Shown: positions 1 through 7,436 of the stretch, piece after piece
Layout: every line of letters starts with the position of its first letter
Position numbering within the stretch: position 1 is the first letter of the stretch
Source: Psychrobacter sp.
GTDB lineage: Bacteria > Pseudomonadota > Gammaproteobacteria > Pseudomonadales > Moraxellaceae
Length of the DNA: 13,542 nucleotides
NCBI RefSeq assembly: GCF_030454045.1
Contig: NZ_JAKDJE010000077.1
Span: forward strand, 1 to 13,542
Reading direction: 5' to 3'
Notes under the pieces: model-generated
What the model was told of the DNA's origin: nothing
The model's database searches: none
Seen by the model: the letters and a program-made list of their open reading frames with translations, nothing else
Translations under genes and position numbers: made by a program

Positions 1-52
1 AGATAATAAAGGCAAGCTGGGCGCTGATCTGGGTGAGCGGTTTTGGTGGCAT
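1..52 (-). CDS. 5' end of an unidentified gene, running off the window
   Basis: A minus-strand ATG at 52-50 has a well-placed ribosome binding site (AAGGA, six bases before the ATG) and opens a frame reading MPPKPLTQISAQLAFII up to the window edge. It begins right after the intrinsic terminator that ends the phhA-phhB direction, so it is probably a separate gene on the same strand. Seventeen residues, turning hydrophobic, are too few to name a family; a membrane protein is possible but not shown. Competing plus-strand open frames here lack a visible start. Confidence 0.5.
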   Translation of the reverse strand, partial: MPPKPLTQISAQLAFII

Positions 53-62
53 GACACATCCT

Positions 63-89
63 TAAAAAATGCCAGTGGAAACTGGCATT
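63..89 (-). terminator. Rho-independent terminator after phhB
   Basis: On the minus strand AATGCCAGT, a TTCC loop and ACTGGCATT form a perfect 9-bp stem, followed at once by a run of Ts. This is a classic intrinsic terminator reading in the phhA-phhB direction. The plus strand has no T-run after the stem, so it acts in one direction. Confidence 0.85.
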
Positions 90-149
90 CATTGGGTTTG
101 AGTTTGGAAGGGTTAGCGTATGGGTTTGCTAGTGAATAACCGGATGATT

Positions 150-176
150 GATGCGTTACTTATCAAGTAACGCATC
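150..176. repeat. Perfect 12-bp hairpin over the phhB stop codon
   Basis: GATGCGTTACTT and its exact reverse complement are separated by only three bases. The minus-strand stem includes the last codons of phhB and its TAA stop. No T-run follows, so it is not an intrinsic terminator by itself; the real one lies about 60 bases further on. It may protect the 3' end of the mRNA. Confidence 0.6.
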
Positions 177-497
177 GGTTTTAGCCGCCATGACGAAGTC
201 ATTACGATGCAACCCTTTGATACTATGTGACCACCATGTGACGGTCGCTTTGCCCCACTCTACCAATATGCCGGGATGATGCCCTTCTGCTTCAGCAATG
301 TCTGCCAATTGATTGGCAAAATCCATCGCTGCGACGAAGTTTTTAAACTTATACTGACGTTGCAATTGCTGAATACCATCTACCTCAATCAATGACCAAT
401 CAGGAATTTGTGGCAATAGCTCGCGTGCCTCGGCCTCGTCGACTTTTGGTGCGCCAATACGGCAAGCTTCGCAACTGCTTTGTGATAATGCTGTCAT
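156..497 (-). CDS. phhB: Pterin-4a-carbinolamine dehydratase
   Basis: This enzyme dehydrates 4a-hydroxytetrahydrobiopterin, regenerating the pterin cofactor oxidised by phenylalanine hydroxylase, in the cytoplasm. The 113-residue length is normal for the family. The conserved core is visible: EGHHPGILVEWGKATVTWW (about residues 71-89) with the family's paired histidines, then SHSIKGLHRNDFVMAAKTD, matching the usual H...GL...D..MA pattern. The start has a good Shine-Dalgarno (AAGGAC, about seven bases upstream). It lies 116 bases downstream of phhA on the same strand, the usual partner arrangement, with a hairpin between them, and ends at an intrinsic terminator. Its last codons form a perfect hairpin. 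The call is secure. Confidence 0.95.
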   Translation of the reverse strand: MTALSQSSCEACRIGAPKVDEAEARELLPQIPDWSLIEVDGIQQLQRQYKFKNFVAAMDFANQLADIAEAEGHHPGILVEWGKATVTWWSHSIKGLHRNDFVMAAKTDALLDK

Positions 498-563
498 GAT
501 AATGTCCTTTTATCGAGTTTATTGTTTTGTGATACTGATTTGTGGATATTGAGGTTTGTTGAC

Positions 564-600
564 GCCACTCCACTGCTATGCGCGTATGCAGTAGAGCGGC
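564..600. repeat. Hairpin in the phhA-phhB intergenic gap
   Basis: On the minus strand GCCGCTCTACTGC pairs with GCAGTGGAGTGGC around an 11-base loop, a 13-bp stem with two G-T wobbles. No T-run follows, so full termination is unlikely. The position between two cotranscribed genes suggests an mRNA processing or differential-stability element, which is inference. Confidence 0.45.
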
Positions 601-613
601 TGTTTATAAAATT

Positions 614-1555
614 TTAATGGGATTTTTCTGGATAGGTCGGCTCAAACAACCCAAGAGACATCGCCTGCTTGACCGTCCCCATGATGTCGCTATCAACGAT
701 ATCAAATAGCGTATCTAATTCGTCAATCACATAGTAAATCGGCTGTATTTGATCGATGCGATAAGGCGTACGCAACACATCAAGCAAATCAAATGCGCGG
801 TGTTCAGGCTGCTGTGTAGGCTTGGGTTGTATTTGGGTTTCTGGCTGGGCATACGATGTCTGATCAAGAGCATAGATGGTTTCAGAGGGTGAGCTTAATA
901 TACCGCCGCCGTAGATTCTACGGTCTTTAGGCTGACTACCTACCAATCCAAACTCAATGGTAAACCAATAGAGCCGTGCCAAAAACCATCTTTCCTCTTT
1001 CGTTGCACTCAGACCAAGCTTGCCATACGTCTCATTAAATGCGGCAAAGGCTGGATGTGTCAATAGCGGGCAGTGTCCAACGATTTCGTGAAAAATATCT
1101 GGTTCTTCGATATAGTCTATGTCCTCAAATCGACGAATAAACGTTGCCACAGGAAAGGATTTATCGGCTAATAGTTTAAAGAACTTACCAAAGCTGATTA
1201 ATGCAGGCACCGCCGCGGTTTGCCAACCGGTGGTCGCTTGTAGCACCTCATCGATATCATGCAATTGCGGGATATATGTCGTCGGTAGATTTAGCTTCGT
1301 CAAACCCTCTAGATATGCTGAGCAAGCGCGATTGGGCGTTTGCTCAGCTTGACGCGTAAGCAACGCTTGCCACATTGCATTTTCATCATCACTATAATGA
1401 ATATGACCGTTGGCATCAGGCTGATGTGAGACATAGGGCTGCTTTTTATCGGTCGCGTTATTATAAGCAGACGCATCACCGCCCTGCTGATTGGCCACCG
1501 AACTATTGGCACCGATGGCTGTATTAGGAGAGTCTATCTGTGAGAGGCGTTCCAT
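614..1555 (-). CDS. phhA: Phenylalanine-4-hydroxylase
   Basis: This non-haem iron, tetrahydropterin-dependent monooxygenase converts L-phenylalanine to L-tyrosine. With the start chosen here it has 313 residues. The iron-binding HEIVGH motif gives ligands H156 and H161, and the third ligand is E201 in YWFTIEFGLV. GGGILSSPSETIYAL and LRTPYRIDQIQPIYYVI are typical of bacterial enzymes. I prefer the ATG at 1555 because AAGGA lies eight bases upstream; the longer start at 1594 (326 residues) has no ribosome binding site and lies inside the possible promoter. The protein is longer than many bacterial homologues, with a low-complexity N-terminal tail of about 40 residues and a Q/P-rich insertion near residues 235-250. 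phhB follows downstream. Confidence 0.96.
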   Translation of the reverse strand: MERLSQIDSPNTAIGANSSVANQQGGDASAYNNATDKKQPYVSHQPDANGHIHYSDDENAMWQALLTRQAEQTPNRACSAYLEGLTKLNLPTTYIPQLHDIDEVLQATTGWQTAAVPALISFGKFFKLLADKSFPVATFIRRFEDIDYIEEPDIFHEIVGHCPLLTHPAFAAFNETYGKLGLSATKEERWFLARLYWFTIEFGLVGSQPKDRRIYGGGILSSPSETIYALDQTSYAQPETQIQPKPTQQPEHRAFDLLDVLRTPYRIDQIQPIYYVIDELDTLFDIVDSDIMGTVKQAMSLGLFEPTYPEKSH

Positions 1556-1577
1556 GCCTGTATTCCTTATATCGCAG

Positions 1578-1607
1578 TGAATATTTGCACTCATACTGAT
1601 TAGTCAA
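1578..1607 (-). promoter_or_regulatory. Possible phhA promoter
   Basis: On the minus strand TTGACT (1607-1602) and TATTCA (1583-1578) are 18 bases apart. The -35 box is good and the -10 box weak. It overlaps an imperfect dyad at 1595-1621 (ACTGATTAG and CTAATATCAGT) that could bind a regulator. If correct, transcription starts below the ATG at 1594, supporting the start at 1555. Confidence 0.35.
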
Positions 1608-1631
1608 TGGCTAATATCAGTCACTCATGCA

Positions 1632-1660
1632 GGACAAGCCAAACTCCTTTTGCCTTGTCC
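1632..1660. repeat. 7-bp hairpin between hppD and phhA
   Basis: GGACAAG and CTTGTCC form a 7-bp stem with a 15-base loop in the gap between the end of hppD and phhA. On the minus strand no T-run follows, so it is at best a weak terminator for hppD. Confidence 0.3.
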
Positions 1661-1695
1661 GTTTATTGTGTAAATTTTTCTAGATGTAGCGTGGC

Positions 1696-2811
1696 CTACG
1701 GCGTTTCTGTTTCTGATTGATTGGTCTCTTGCTGACCGACCGTACCACGACGCACTTGGTCGCGCTCTATGGATTCAAACAAGGCTTTGAAATTACCTTC
1801 ACCAAAACCGTCTGCATAATCGCCTTTACGCTGGATAAATTCAAAAAACACTGGGCTACCCAAGATGGTCTCAGAGAAAATCTGTAGTAGCAGACGCGGT
1901 GCGCCGCCCTCTGTCGTACCATCTAACAAGATACCGCGCGTTTGCAAGTCAGCAACGTTTTCACCATGGTTTGGTAAGCGCTCGCTCAGCATCTCGTAGT
2001 AGGCTGCATTTGGTGCAGTCATAAGCGGAATACCAGCGGCTTTTAGCATATCAATACTGGCAAACAGATCATCACTGGCGAGCGCAATGTGCTGAATCCC
2101 TTCGCCATTGAAGTGCATTAAGTACTCTTCGATCTGTCCACCGCCCTGCTTGGCTTCTTCGTTGAGCGGAATACGGATTTTGCCGTCAGGTGCTGTCATC
2201 GCTTTGCTGGTCAGACCTGTATACTCACCTTTGATATCAAAATAGCGAATCTCGCGGAAATTAAAGATACGCTCATAGAATTTTGCCCAGTACGCCATGC
2301 GGCCGCGATAGACGTTGTGCGTGAGGTGATCGATGACTTTGAAACCATATCCGACAGGGTTTCTATCGATATCTGCAAAAAACTCAAAGTCGACATCATA
2401 GATAGATTCACCGTCTTTATAACGGTCAATCAAATAGATCAGTGAGCCGCCGATCCCTTTAATCGCTGGCAGTCTCAGCTCCATCACGCCTGTTGGCACC
2501 TCTACTGGCTGCGCACCCATGTCAATAGCACGCTCGTAGGCTTTTTTGGCATCTTTTACCCGAAAACCCATGCTGCACGCACCAGCGCCATGCTCTTCAA
2601 CGAAGTAACTGGCTGGGCTCTTTGGCTCACGGTTTAAGATTAGGTTGATGTCACCTTGGCGATATAGCGCCACATCTTTTGATCTGTGATTGGCCACGTG
2701 GGCAAATCCAAGCTGTTTAAACAATGCATCGACCGCATCAGGCTGCGGAGAAGCAAACTCGACGAAGTCAAACCCGTTTAGTCCCATTGGGTTGTCAAAT
2801 AAATCTGCCAT
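1696..2811 (-). CDS. hppD: 4-hydroxyphenylpyruvate dioxygenase
   Basis: This Fe(II) dioxygenase of the vicinal-oxygen-chelate fold turns 4-hydroxyphenylpyruvate into homogentisate. The start at 2811 gives 371 residues (MADLFDNPMGLNGF...) and has AAGGA eight bases upstream; the ATGs at 2832 and 2820 lack this. The facial-triad ligands can be placed by similarity to the Pseudomonas enzyme: H162 in VIDHLTHNVYRGRM, H241 in GIQHIAL and E324 in PVFFEFIQRKG. The C-terminal GFGEGNFKALFESIERDQ is the inhibitor and substrate-gating helix region. A short polar tail follows. It is divergent from a LysR-type gene, so that regulator probably controls it. Homogentisate is the branch point where the cluster lacks a classical next enzyme. 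Confidence 0.97.
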   Translation of the reverse strand: MADLFDNPMGLNGFDFVEFASPQPDAVDALFKQLGFAHVANHRSKDVALYRQGDINLILNREPKSPASYFVEEHGAGACSMGFRVKDAKKAYERAIDMGAQPVEVPTGVMELRLPAIKGIGGSLIYLIDRYKDGESIYDVDFEFFADIDRNPVGYGFKVIDHLTHNVYRGRMAYWAKFYERIFNFREIRYFDIKGEYTGLTSKAMTAPDGKIRIPLNEEAKQGGGQIEEYLMHFNGEGIQHIALASDDLFASIDMLKAAGIPLMTAPNAAYYEMLSERLPNHGENVADLQTRGILLDGTTEGGAPRLLLQIFSETILGSPVFFEFIQRKGDYADGFGEGNFKALFESIERDQVRRGTVGQQETNQSETETP

Positions 2812-2972
2812 TGCAATCATCCTTAATGTCAATTGGTGGTAAAAAGTCGATTAGTAATAAAATGCGATAAAACGATTGATAATCAATCTTTATTGTTGAC
2901 GTTGTATTTATATTAGATTAGCTTTATTTATAAGACTAATTGTTTTTTATGATTTATTTATCAGGTTTACTT
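2812..2972. promoter_or_regulatory. Divergent hppD / lysR control region
   Basis: This AT-rich 161-bp gap must hold both promoters. A perfect dyad, GATTGA-TAA-TCAATC, lies at 2874-2888, and ATTAG/CTAAT words recur near 2850, 2914-2920 and 2936-2940. A TTGACG (2896-2901) is a possible -35 box for lysR, but no convincing -10 box sits at the right distance. A dyad in a divergent gap next to a LysR gene is a natural operator candidate; its link to this regulator is inferred. Confidence 0.45.
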
Positions 2973-3920
2973 ATGAATATCAGCATTCGTCAACTGACCG
3001 CTTTTATCAAAGTCGCTGACAACGGCAGCTTCACTCGTGCCAGCGAACAGATGTATCTGACCCAATCTGCTGTTAGCGGACTGATCAAAGAGCTGGAGAC
3101 TGGCCTTGGCATCGTGTTATTTGACCGTACTACCCGCCAGTTGTCGCTATCCGCTGTCGGACGCCATCTGCTGCCACAAGCGCGGCGTATCTTGAATGAG
3201 ATGCAGCTGTTCGAAAATGAAGCAAGTAGCTTGACCAGCTTGGCGCAAGGTCAGGTGCGCTTAGCGGTGTCGCAGTTTGCGGCATCCTCCCTGCCCGCCG
3301 TCATCGCGCAATTTGCTAAGGAATATCCAAATATCGGGGTGTCGCTATTGGATTGCTCAGCAGAAAATTTGCTCAAGCATGTTCAAGACATCGAGGTCGA
3401 TTTGGGGGTTGGTACTGAACTTGGTTTTATAGAAACTGAAGATGATCTCGGTGCTGATCTGTTATACAAGCTGCCGTTTTGCGTGGTTATGCCAAACGAT
3501 CATGCACTGGCGCAAAAAGACGAAATCACTTGGCAGGAGTTGCTTGATATTCCACTTATCACTCTACAAGGCCCGTTTCTTGAGCAGGTGACAGTCGAGC
3601 TGGATGACTCTATCGCCGCTCAGATTCAGCAAGCGCGCTACAAAGTCAACTTTATGTCCACTGCGCTTGAGATGACCCGCCAAGGGTTCGGCATTACCTT
3701 ATGCCTTCCCTATATGCCCGAGGTCATCGATTGGGTCAGCGCCAACGGCTTGCAAATGCGCCCATTGACGCAGCCTATAAAAATGCGCCAGTTTTTTATC
3801 TATCAGCGTGCCTCACGGGCGCTGTCTCCTGCAACCATCGCCTTTAAGCAGTTTTTGCAGACTTACTTTGCCACCCATTATCACGACTTACATCAGCCTG
3901 AAACACTGTCGATTAAGTGA
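2973..3920 (+). CDS. LysR-family transcriptional regulator, probably of tyrosine catabolism
   Basis: A DNA-binding regulator of 315 residues, the usual LysR length. MNISIRQLTAFIKVADNGS opens the classic winged helix-turn-helix, followed by FTRASEQMYLTQSAVSGLIK and ELETGLGIVLFDRTTRQLSL (about residues 1-60). The rest is the periplasmic-binding-protein-like effector domain. In-frame upstream starts exist (TTG 2940, ATG 2949), but they have no ribosome binding site and add residues before the conserved MNI start, which itself has a weak AGG seven bases upstream. It diverges from hppD, so control of hppD and perhaps neighbouring catabolic genes is likely; the effector may be an aromatic keto acid (inference). 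A 12-bp palindrome, GTGATGCATCAC (3917-3928), spans its stop codon. Confidence 0.92.
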   Translation: MNISIRQLTAFIKVADNGSFTRASEQMYLTQSAVSGLIKELETGLGIVLFDRTTRQLSLSAVGRHLLPQARRILNEMQLFENEASSLTSLAQGQVRLAVSQFAASSLPAVIAQFAKEYPNIGVSLLDCSAENLLKHVQDIEVDLGVGTELGFIETEDDLGADLLYKLPFCVVMPNDHALAQKDEITWQELLDIPLITLQGPFLEQVTVELDDSIAAQIQQARYKVNFMSTALEMTRQGFGITLCLPYMPEVIDWVSANGLQMRPLTQPIKMRQFFIYQRASRALSPATIAFKQFLQTYFATHYHDLHQPETLSIK

Positions 3921-4010
3921 TGCATCACGCCACAAACTCATCTGCCAGATAAAGAGATAAGCTATTTGGTGATTTATTTTATTAATTGCGCAAGATAACG
4001 CACTCGCGTG

Positions 4011-4039
4011 TTGAGTTCATCAGCAATTTGCTCTATGAT
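4011..4039 (+). promoter_or_regulatory. Sigma-70-type promoter of the aminotransferase gene
   Basis: TTGAGT and TATGAT are separated by exactly 17 bases, each close to consensus, and lie 38 bases before the tyrB start codon. A self-complementary TTGCGCAA at 3986-3993 lies just upstream and could be an operator half. Confidence 0.7.
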
Positions 4040-4077
4040 TTTCGGCTGCTTGGTTTATATTCTTATAAGGAAATGGC

Positions 4078-5274
4078 ATGTTTGAACGTATCGATTATTA
4101 CGCTGGCGATCCAATCTTAGGGCTGATGGAAAAATACTCAGCGGACAATAATCCCAATAAAGTTAATTTAGGCATTGGTATTTATTATGATGAAGATGGC
4201 GTACTGCCCGTACTCGACTGTGTAAAAACAGCCGAAGCGCGTATTGCCGATTCTATCGCGCCGCGCCCCTATCTACCAATGGCAGGCTTGCCTGGACACC
4301 GCAAAGGCTGTCAGGAGTTACTGTTCGGTAAAGACGCACAAATCTTACAAGACGGTCTGGTTGCGACCATCGCCACTATCGGCGGTTCTGGCGCCCTGAA
4401 AGTTGGTGCTGAATTTATTCACCAATGGTTCCCGCAGTCTAAGTGCTATGTAAGCGATCCAACATGGGGCAACCATATTGCCATCTTTGAAGGTGCTGAT
4501 GTTACCGTTGGTAAATACCCATACTACGACAAAGCCAATAGCAGCATCAAATTTGATGAGATGATTGCGTTTTTTGAAACATTGAACAAACACGATGTGA
4601 TCTTGCTACATCCTTGCTGCCACAATCCAACAGGTATGGATTTGACCCAAGCACAATGGGATACCGTGCTCAACGTCATCAAAGCGCATGAATTGATTCC
4701 ATTCATGGATATCGCTTATCAAGGATTTGGCGAGGACATGGACAGCGATGCTTACGCCATTCGTAAAGCCGTTGAGATGGGCTTGCCTCTATTTGTCAGC
4801 AACTCATTCTCTAAAAACCTATCGCTATATGGCGAGCGCGTTGGCGGTCTATCAGTCGTCTGTCTCACTGTAGACGAAACCGAGCGCGTCTTCGGTCAGC
4901 TAAATGCAATGGTACGCCGTATCTACTCAAGCCCACCATCACACGGTGGTCATGTGGTTGATATCGTCATGAACGATGACACCCTACATGAGCAGTGGGT
5001 TGGCGAAGTCTATGCGATGCGTGATCGTATCAAAGCCATGCGTCTAAAGCTAAAATCGGTACTAGAAGCAAAAATCCCCAACCGTAACTTTGACTACATC
5101 ACGCGTCAAAACGGTATGTTTAGCTTTACTGGATTGACGCCTGAGCAGGTCGAGCGCCTACAAAGCGAGTATGGTATCTATATGGTATCTAACTCTCGTA
5201 TGTGTGTCGCAGGTCTAAATACCAGCAACATCGACTATGTCGCCAATGCAATGGCAGACGTTTTAAAAGACTAA
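4078..5274 (+). CDS. tyrB: Class I aromatic / aspartate aminotransferase (TyrB/AspC type)
   Basis: This PLP enzyme transfers the amino group between amino acids and 2-oxoglutarate; in this cluster it should make 4-hydroxyphenylpyruvate from tyrosine, the substrate of HppD. At 398 residues it has family length. Key positions are visible: HNPTG (N183), D211 and Y214 in DIAYQGFG, the PLP-binding K246 in NSFSKNLSLYGERVGG, and the carboxylate-binding R374 in SNSRMCVAG. The start has AAGGA six bases upstream. It stands alone between its own promoter and a strong terminator. Context supports an aromatic substrate, but aspartate or dual specificity cannot be excluded from sequence. Confidence 0.9.
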   Translation: MFERIDYYAGDPILGLMEKYSADNNPNKVNLGIGIYYDEDGVLPVLDCVKTAEARIADSIAPRPYLPMAGLPGHRKGCQELLFGKDAQILQDGLVATIATIGGSGALKVGAEFIHQWFPQSKCYVSDPTWGNHIAIFEGADVTVGKYPYYDKANSSIKFDEMIAFFETLNKHDVILLHPCCHNPTGMDLTQAQWDTVLNVIKAHELIPFMDIAYQGFGEDMDSDAYAIRKAVEMGLPLFVSNSFSKNLSLYGERVGGLSVVCLTVDETERVFGQLNAMVRRIYSSPPSHGGHVVDIVMNDDTLHEQWVGEVYAMRDRIKAMRLKLKSVLEAKIPNRNFDYITRQNGMFSFTGLTPEQVERLQSEYGIYMVSNSRMCVAGLNTSNIDYVANAMADVLKD

Positions 5275-5301
5275 ATTAATCAGACATATAGACTAAAAAA
5301 T

Positions 5302-5334
5302 AAAAAAGGCTGAGCGATTGCTTGGCCTTTTTTT
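5302..5334 (+). terminator. Rho-independent terminator after tyrB
   Basis: AAAAAAGGCTGAGC, a GATT loop and GCTTGGCCTTTTTT form a long stem whose GC part has only two G-T wobbles, ending in a run of seven Ts. The A-run on the other side means it could also act in reverse. Confidence 0.9.
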
Positions 5335-5387
5335 GTGCTTAGGATTTGTCTTATCAATCAGTAAGCAAACGACATGGCACAAAAAAC

Positions 5388-5424
5388 TTGCAATCAACAT
5401 ATCAATAAATTACATTATGCGTAA
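5388..5424 (+). promoter_or_regulatory. Possible fahA promoter with a LysR-type box
   Basis: TTGCAA (5388-5393) and TACATT (5411-5416) are 17 bases apart, about 60 bases before the fahA start. The -10 overlaps TTAC-N7-GTAA (5410-5424), which fits the T-N11-A dyad that LysR-type regulators commonly bind. Placement over the -10 would suit repression. Both assignments are pattern matches only. Confidence 0.4.
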
Positions 5425-5473
5425 GTCATTAACTATAACGTAATTAAATAATACTTTTAGCAAGGAGCAAATC

Positions 5474-6763
5474 ATGTCAACGATTGACAGTACTCTCACC
5501 TCTTTTATCGACATCAAAGCGGACTCTGACTTTTCTATCCACAATCTGCCGTATGGTATTTTTAGCGACACCAAAAATAGTGCGCGCCGTGCAGGGGTTG
5601 CCATTGGCGATCAGGTACTAGACTTGTCTGTATTAGAATCAGAAGGACTATTGAGCCTAAATGGCGGGCCTTACTTTGATCAGTCGACGCTAAACGCTTT
5701 CATTAACTCTGGTCGAGACAATTGGACGCAGGCGCGCACGACCATTCAGTCGCTACTATCTAATGACAACAGCGACTTACGTGACAATGCCGATCTGCAA
5801 AAAAAGGCGCTGTTCAAGCAAGCAGACGTCACCATGCACCTGTCCGTCCAAGTGCCAGGCTTTACCGATTTTTATTCATCGAAAGAACACGCGACCAACG
5901 TCGGTACGATGTTCCGCGATCCAAACAATGCCCTGCTACCCAACTGGACGGAAATGCCAGTTGGTTATAACGGACGCGCCAGCACCGTCATCATTAGCGG
6001 GTCTGATATCGTCCGCCCTTCAGGTCAGCTAAAACCCAATCCTGATGAGCGTCCTATTTTTTCTGCCTGTCAGCGCCTAGATTTTGAGCTCGAGACCGCT
6101 TTTGTCGTTGGTAAAGGTAACCATATCGGTCAACCAATCGCCGTAGACGATGCCGCTGATCATATCTTTGGTATGGTACTGCTCAACGACTGGTCGGCTC
6201 GAGATATCCAAAAGTGGGAATATGTCCCTTTAGGCCCATTTAATGCCAAGACGTTCGCCTCGCAAGTTTCTCCGTGGATAGTCACGATGGATGCGTTGGC
6301 ACCATTTAGCACCGCTTGCCCAACCCAAGAGCCTGAACCACTGGCTTATCTCAATGAAAAAGACAAAGAGAGCAGCTTTGATATCAATCTGTCGGTCGAG
6401 CTACTGCCTGACAATGCAGAGACGGCCACTGTCGTTTGTGAGACCAATTTTAAGTATATGTACTGGTCTATGGCGCAGCAGCTGACGCATCACACTATCA
6501 CTGGCTGTCAAGTAGAAGTCGGCGACATGATGGGTTCGGGCACAATCTCAGGGCCAACGCCTGATTCTTATGGCTCGATGCTAGAGATCGCTTGGAATGC
6601 CACTAAGCCTGTAACGCTCAATGGCGGTGCAACACGCAGTTTTATTGAAGATGGCGATACCGTCATTATGAAAGGCTATAGCGAAAAGAACGGTGTGCGC
6701 ATTGGCTTTGGGGAAGTACGAGGCAAAGTACTGCCCGCACTTAGCTTTGATTTTAACAAATAA
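5474..6763 (+). CDS. fahA: Fumarylacetoacetase
   Basis: The last enzyme of the pathway, it hydrolyses fumarylacetoacetate to fumarate and acetoacetate. The 429 residues match the family: an N-terminal SH3-like domain (about 1-125) followed by the catalytic FAH fold. By similarity to the mouse enzyme, metal and catalytic residues are D132 and H139 in DFYSSKEHATN, E205 and E207 in RLDFELETAF, D239 in NDWSARDIQKWEYVPLGPF, K259, and E371 in GSMLEIAW. The start has a strong AAGGAG six bases upstream. The VOC-family gene follows after 97 bases on the same strand with no intrinsic terminator, so the two are probably cotranscribed. Confidence 0.96.
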   Translation: MSTIDSTLTSFIDIKADSDFSIHNLPYGIFSDTKNSARRAGVAIGDQVLDLSVLESEGLLSLNGGPYFDQSTLNAFINSGRDNWTQARTTIQSLLSNDNSDLRDNADLQKKALFKQADVTMHLSVQVPGFTDFYSSKEHATNVGTMFRDPNNALLPNWTEMPVGYNGRASTVIISGSDIVRPSGQLKPNPDERPIFSACQRLDFELETAFVVGKGNHIGQPIAVDDAADHIFGMVLLNDWSARDIQKWEYVPLGPFNAKTFASQVSPWIVTMDALAPFSTACPTQEPEPLAYLNEKDKESSFDINLSVELLPDNAETATVVCETNFKYMYWSMAQQLTHHTITGCQVEVGDMMGSGTISGPTPDSYGSMLEIAWNATKPVTLNGGATRSFIEDGDTVIMKGYSEKNGVRIGFGEVRGKVLPALSFDFNK

Positions 6764-6780
6764 TAATGGCATAGAAAAAA

Positions 6781-6841
6781 GGCGTAGTGACAGTGGATTT
6801 GAGCCGTTAGGGCCATATTTCTCCTACATTCACGCTACGCC
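6781..6841. repeat. Long-range hairpin just before the VOC gene ribosome binding site
   Basis: GGCGTAG (6781-6787) and CTACGCC (6835-6841) are exact reverse complements. TGA and TCA inside them extend the stem across a 2-base bulge. The 3' arm ends about six bases before the AAAAGGAG that serves the VOC gene. It could modulate translation or mRNA processing between fahA and the VOC gene (inference). Confidence 0.45.
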
Positions 6842-6860
6842 CTATCAAAAGGAGTTTGAT

Positions 6861-7436
6861 ATGAGCTTTCAAATTGAAAAAATTCATCATGTGGCTTATC
6901 GCTGCAAAGATGCCAAAGAAACCGTCGAATGGTACAAAAAAAACCTCAATATGGATTTTATCTTGGCATTTGCAGAAGACCATGTACCCTCAACCAAAGC
7001 CTTTGATCCTTATATGCACGTCTTTTTGGACGCTGGTAATGGCAACGTATTGGCGTTTTTTGAAGTGCCCAACCAGCCTGAAATGGGCTTTGACCCCAAT
7101 ACTCCAAACTGGGTACAACACTTGGCGCTCAAGGTCAAAGACCGAAATGAGCTGATGGCGGCCAAAGAACAACTAGAACGTGCAGGTATTGATGTCATTG
7201 GCGTGACCAATCACGGAATCTTCCACTCGATATATTTCTTTGATCCTAATGGACATCGTCTTGAGCTGACTTATGACGATCCGACCTCAGAGGACAAAGT
7301 CTCGATGATTACGGAGGCCATCAAGCACGACATGCTAGATGAATGGTCTCGTACCAAACGCGCCCCAGCCCACACACAGTTTTTACACAGTGATGAGTTC
7401 GCTGAAGCCCGTGACGTTGCGCCTGTCGGCGAGTAA
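6861..7436 (+). CDS. VOC-superfamily metalloenzyme, candidate homogentisate ring-cleaving dioxygenase
   Basis: A 191-residue protein with two VOC (glyoxalase/extradiol dioxygenase) modules. The start follows AAAGGAG by six bases. Likely metal ligands are H10 (KIHHVAYRCKD), H87 (NWVQHLALKV) and E135 (GHRLELTYDD). Residues 116-135 (T-N-H118 ... I-Y125 ... D-P-N-G131 ... E135) fit the extradiol ring-cleavage dioxygenase signature as I remember it: [GNTIV]-x-H-x(5,7)-[LIVMF]-Y-x(2)-[DENTA]-P-x-[GP]-x(2,3)-E. The Y-to-E spacing of ten equals that of BphC-type active sites. It follows fahA in the same transcription direction, and the cluster lacks HmgA. I therefore infer homogentisate 1,2-dioxygenase activity. 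Alternatives are a lactoylglutathione lyase-like enzyme or an isomerase. Family assignment is firm; substrate is inference. Confidence 0.85.
   Translation: MSFQIEKIHHVAYRCKDAKETVEWYKKNLNMDFILAFAEDHVPSTKAFDPYMHVFLDAGNGNVLAFFEVPNQPEMGFDPNTPNWVQHLALKVKDRNELMAAKEQLERAGIDVIGVTNHGIFHSIYFFDPNGHRLELTYDDPTSEDKVSMITEAIKHDMLDEWSRTKRAPAHTQFLHSDEFAEARDVAPVGE

Noticed and set aside
2..139. Plus-strand open frame of 45 residues entering from the window edge
   Set aside because: It runs through a perfect minus-strand terminator and competes with a minus-strand ATG that has a good ribosome binding site; no start is visible.
1556..1594. Longer phhA start giving 13 extra residues
   Set aside because: There is no Shine-Dalgarno before it, whereas the ATG at 1555 has AAGGA at the right distance; the extra segment also overlaps a possible promoter.
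3917..3928. 12-bp palindrome at the lysR stop as a terminator
   Set aside because: It has no loop and no T-run; as a stem it would be too short. It may be chance.
4345..4706. Minus-strand open frames inside tyrB
   Set aside because: They overlap a clear aminotransferase and have no starts with ribosome binding sites.
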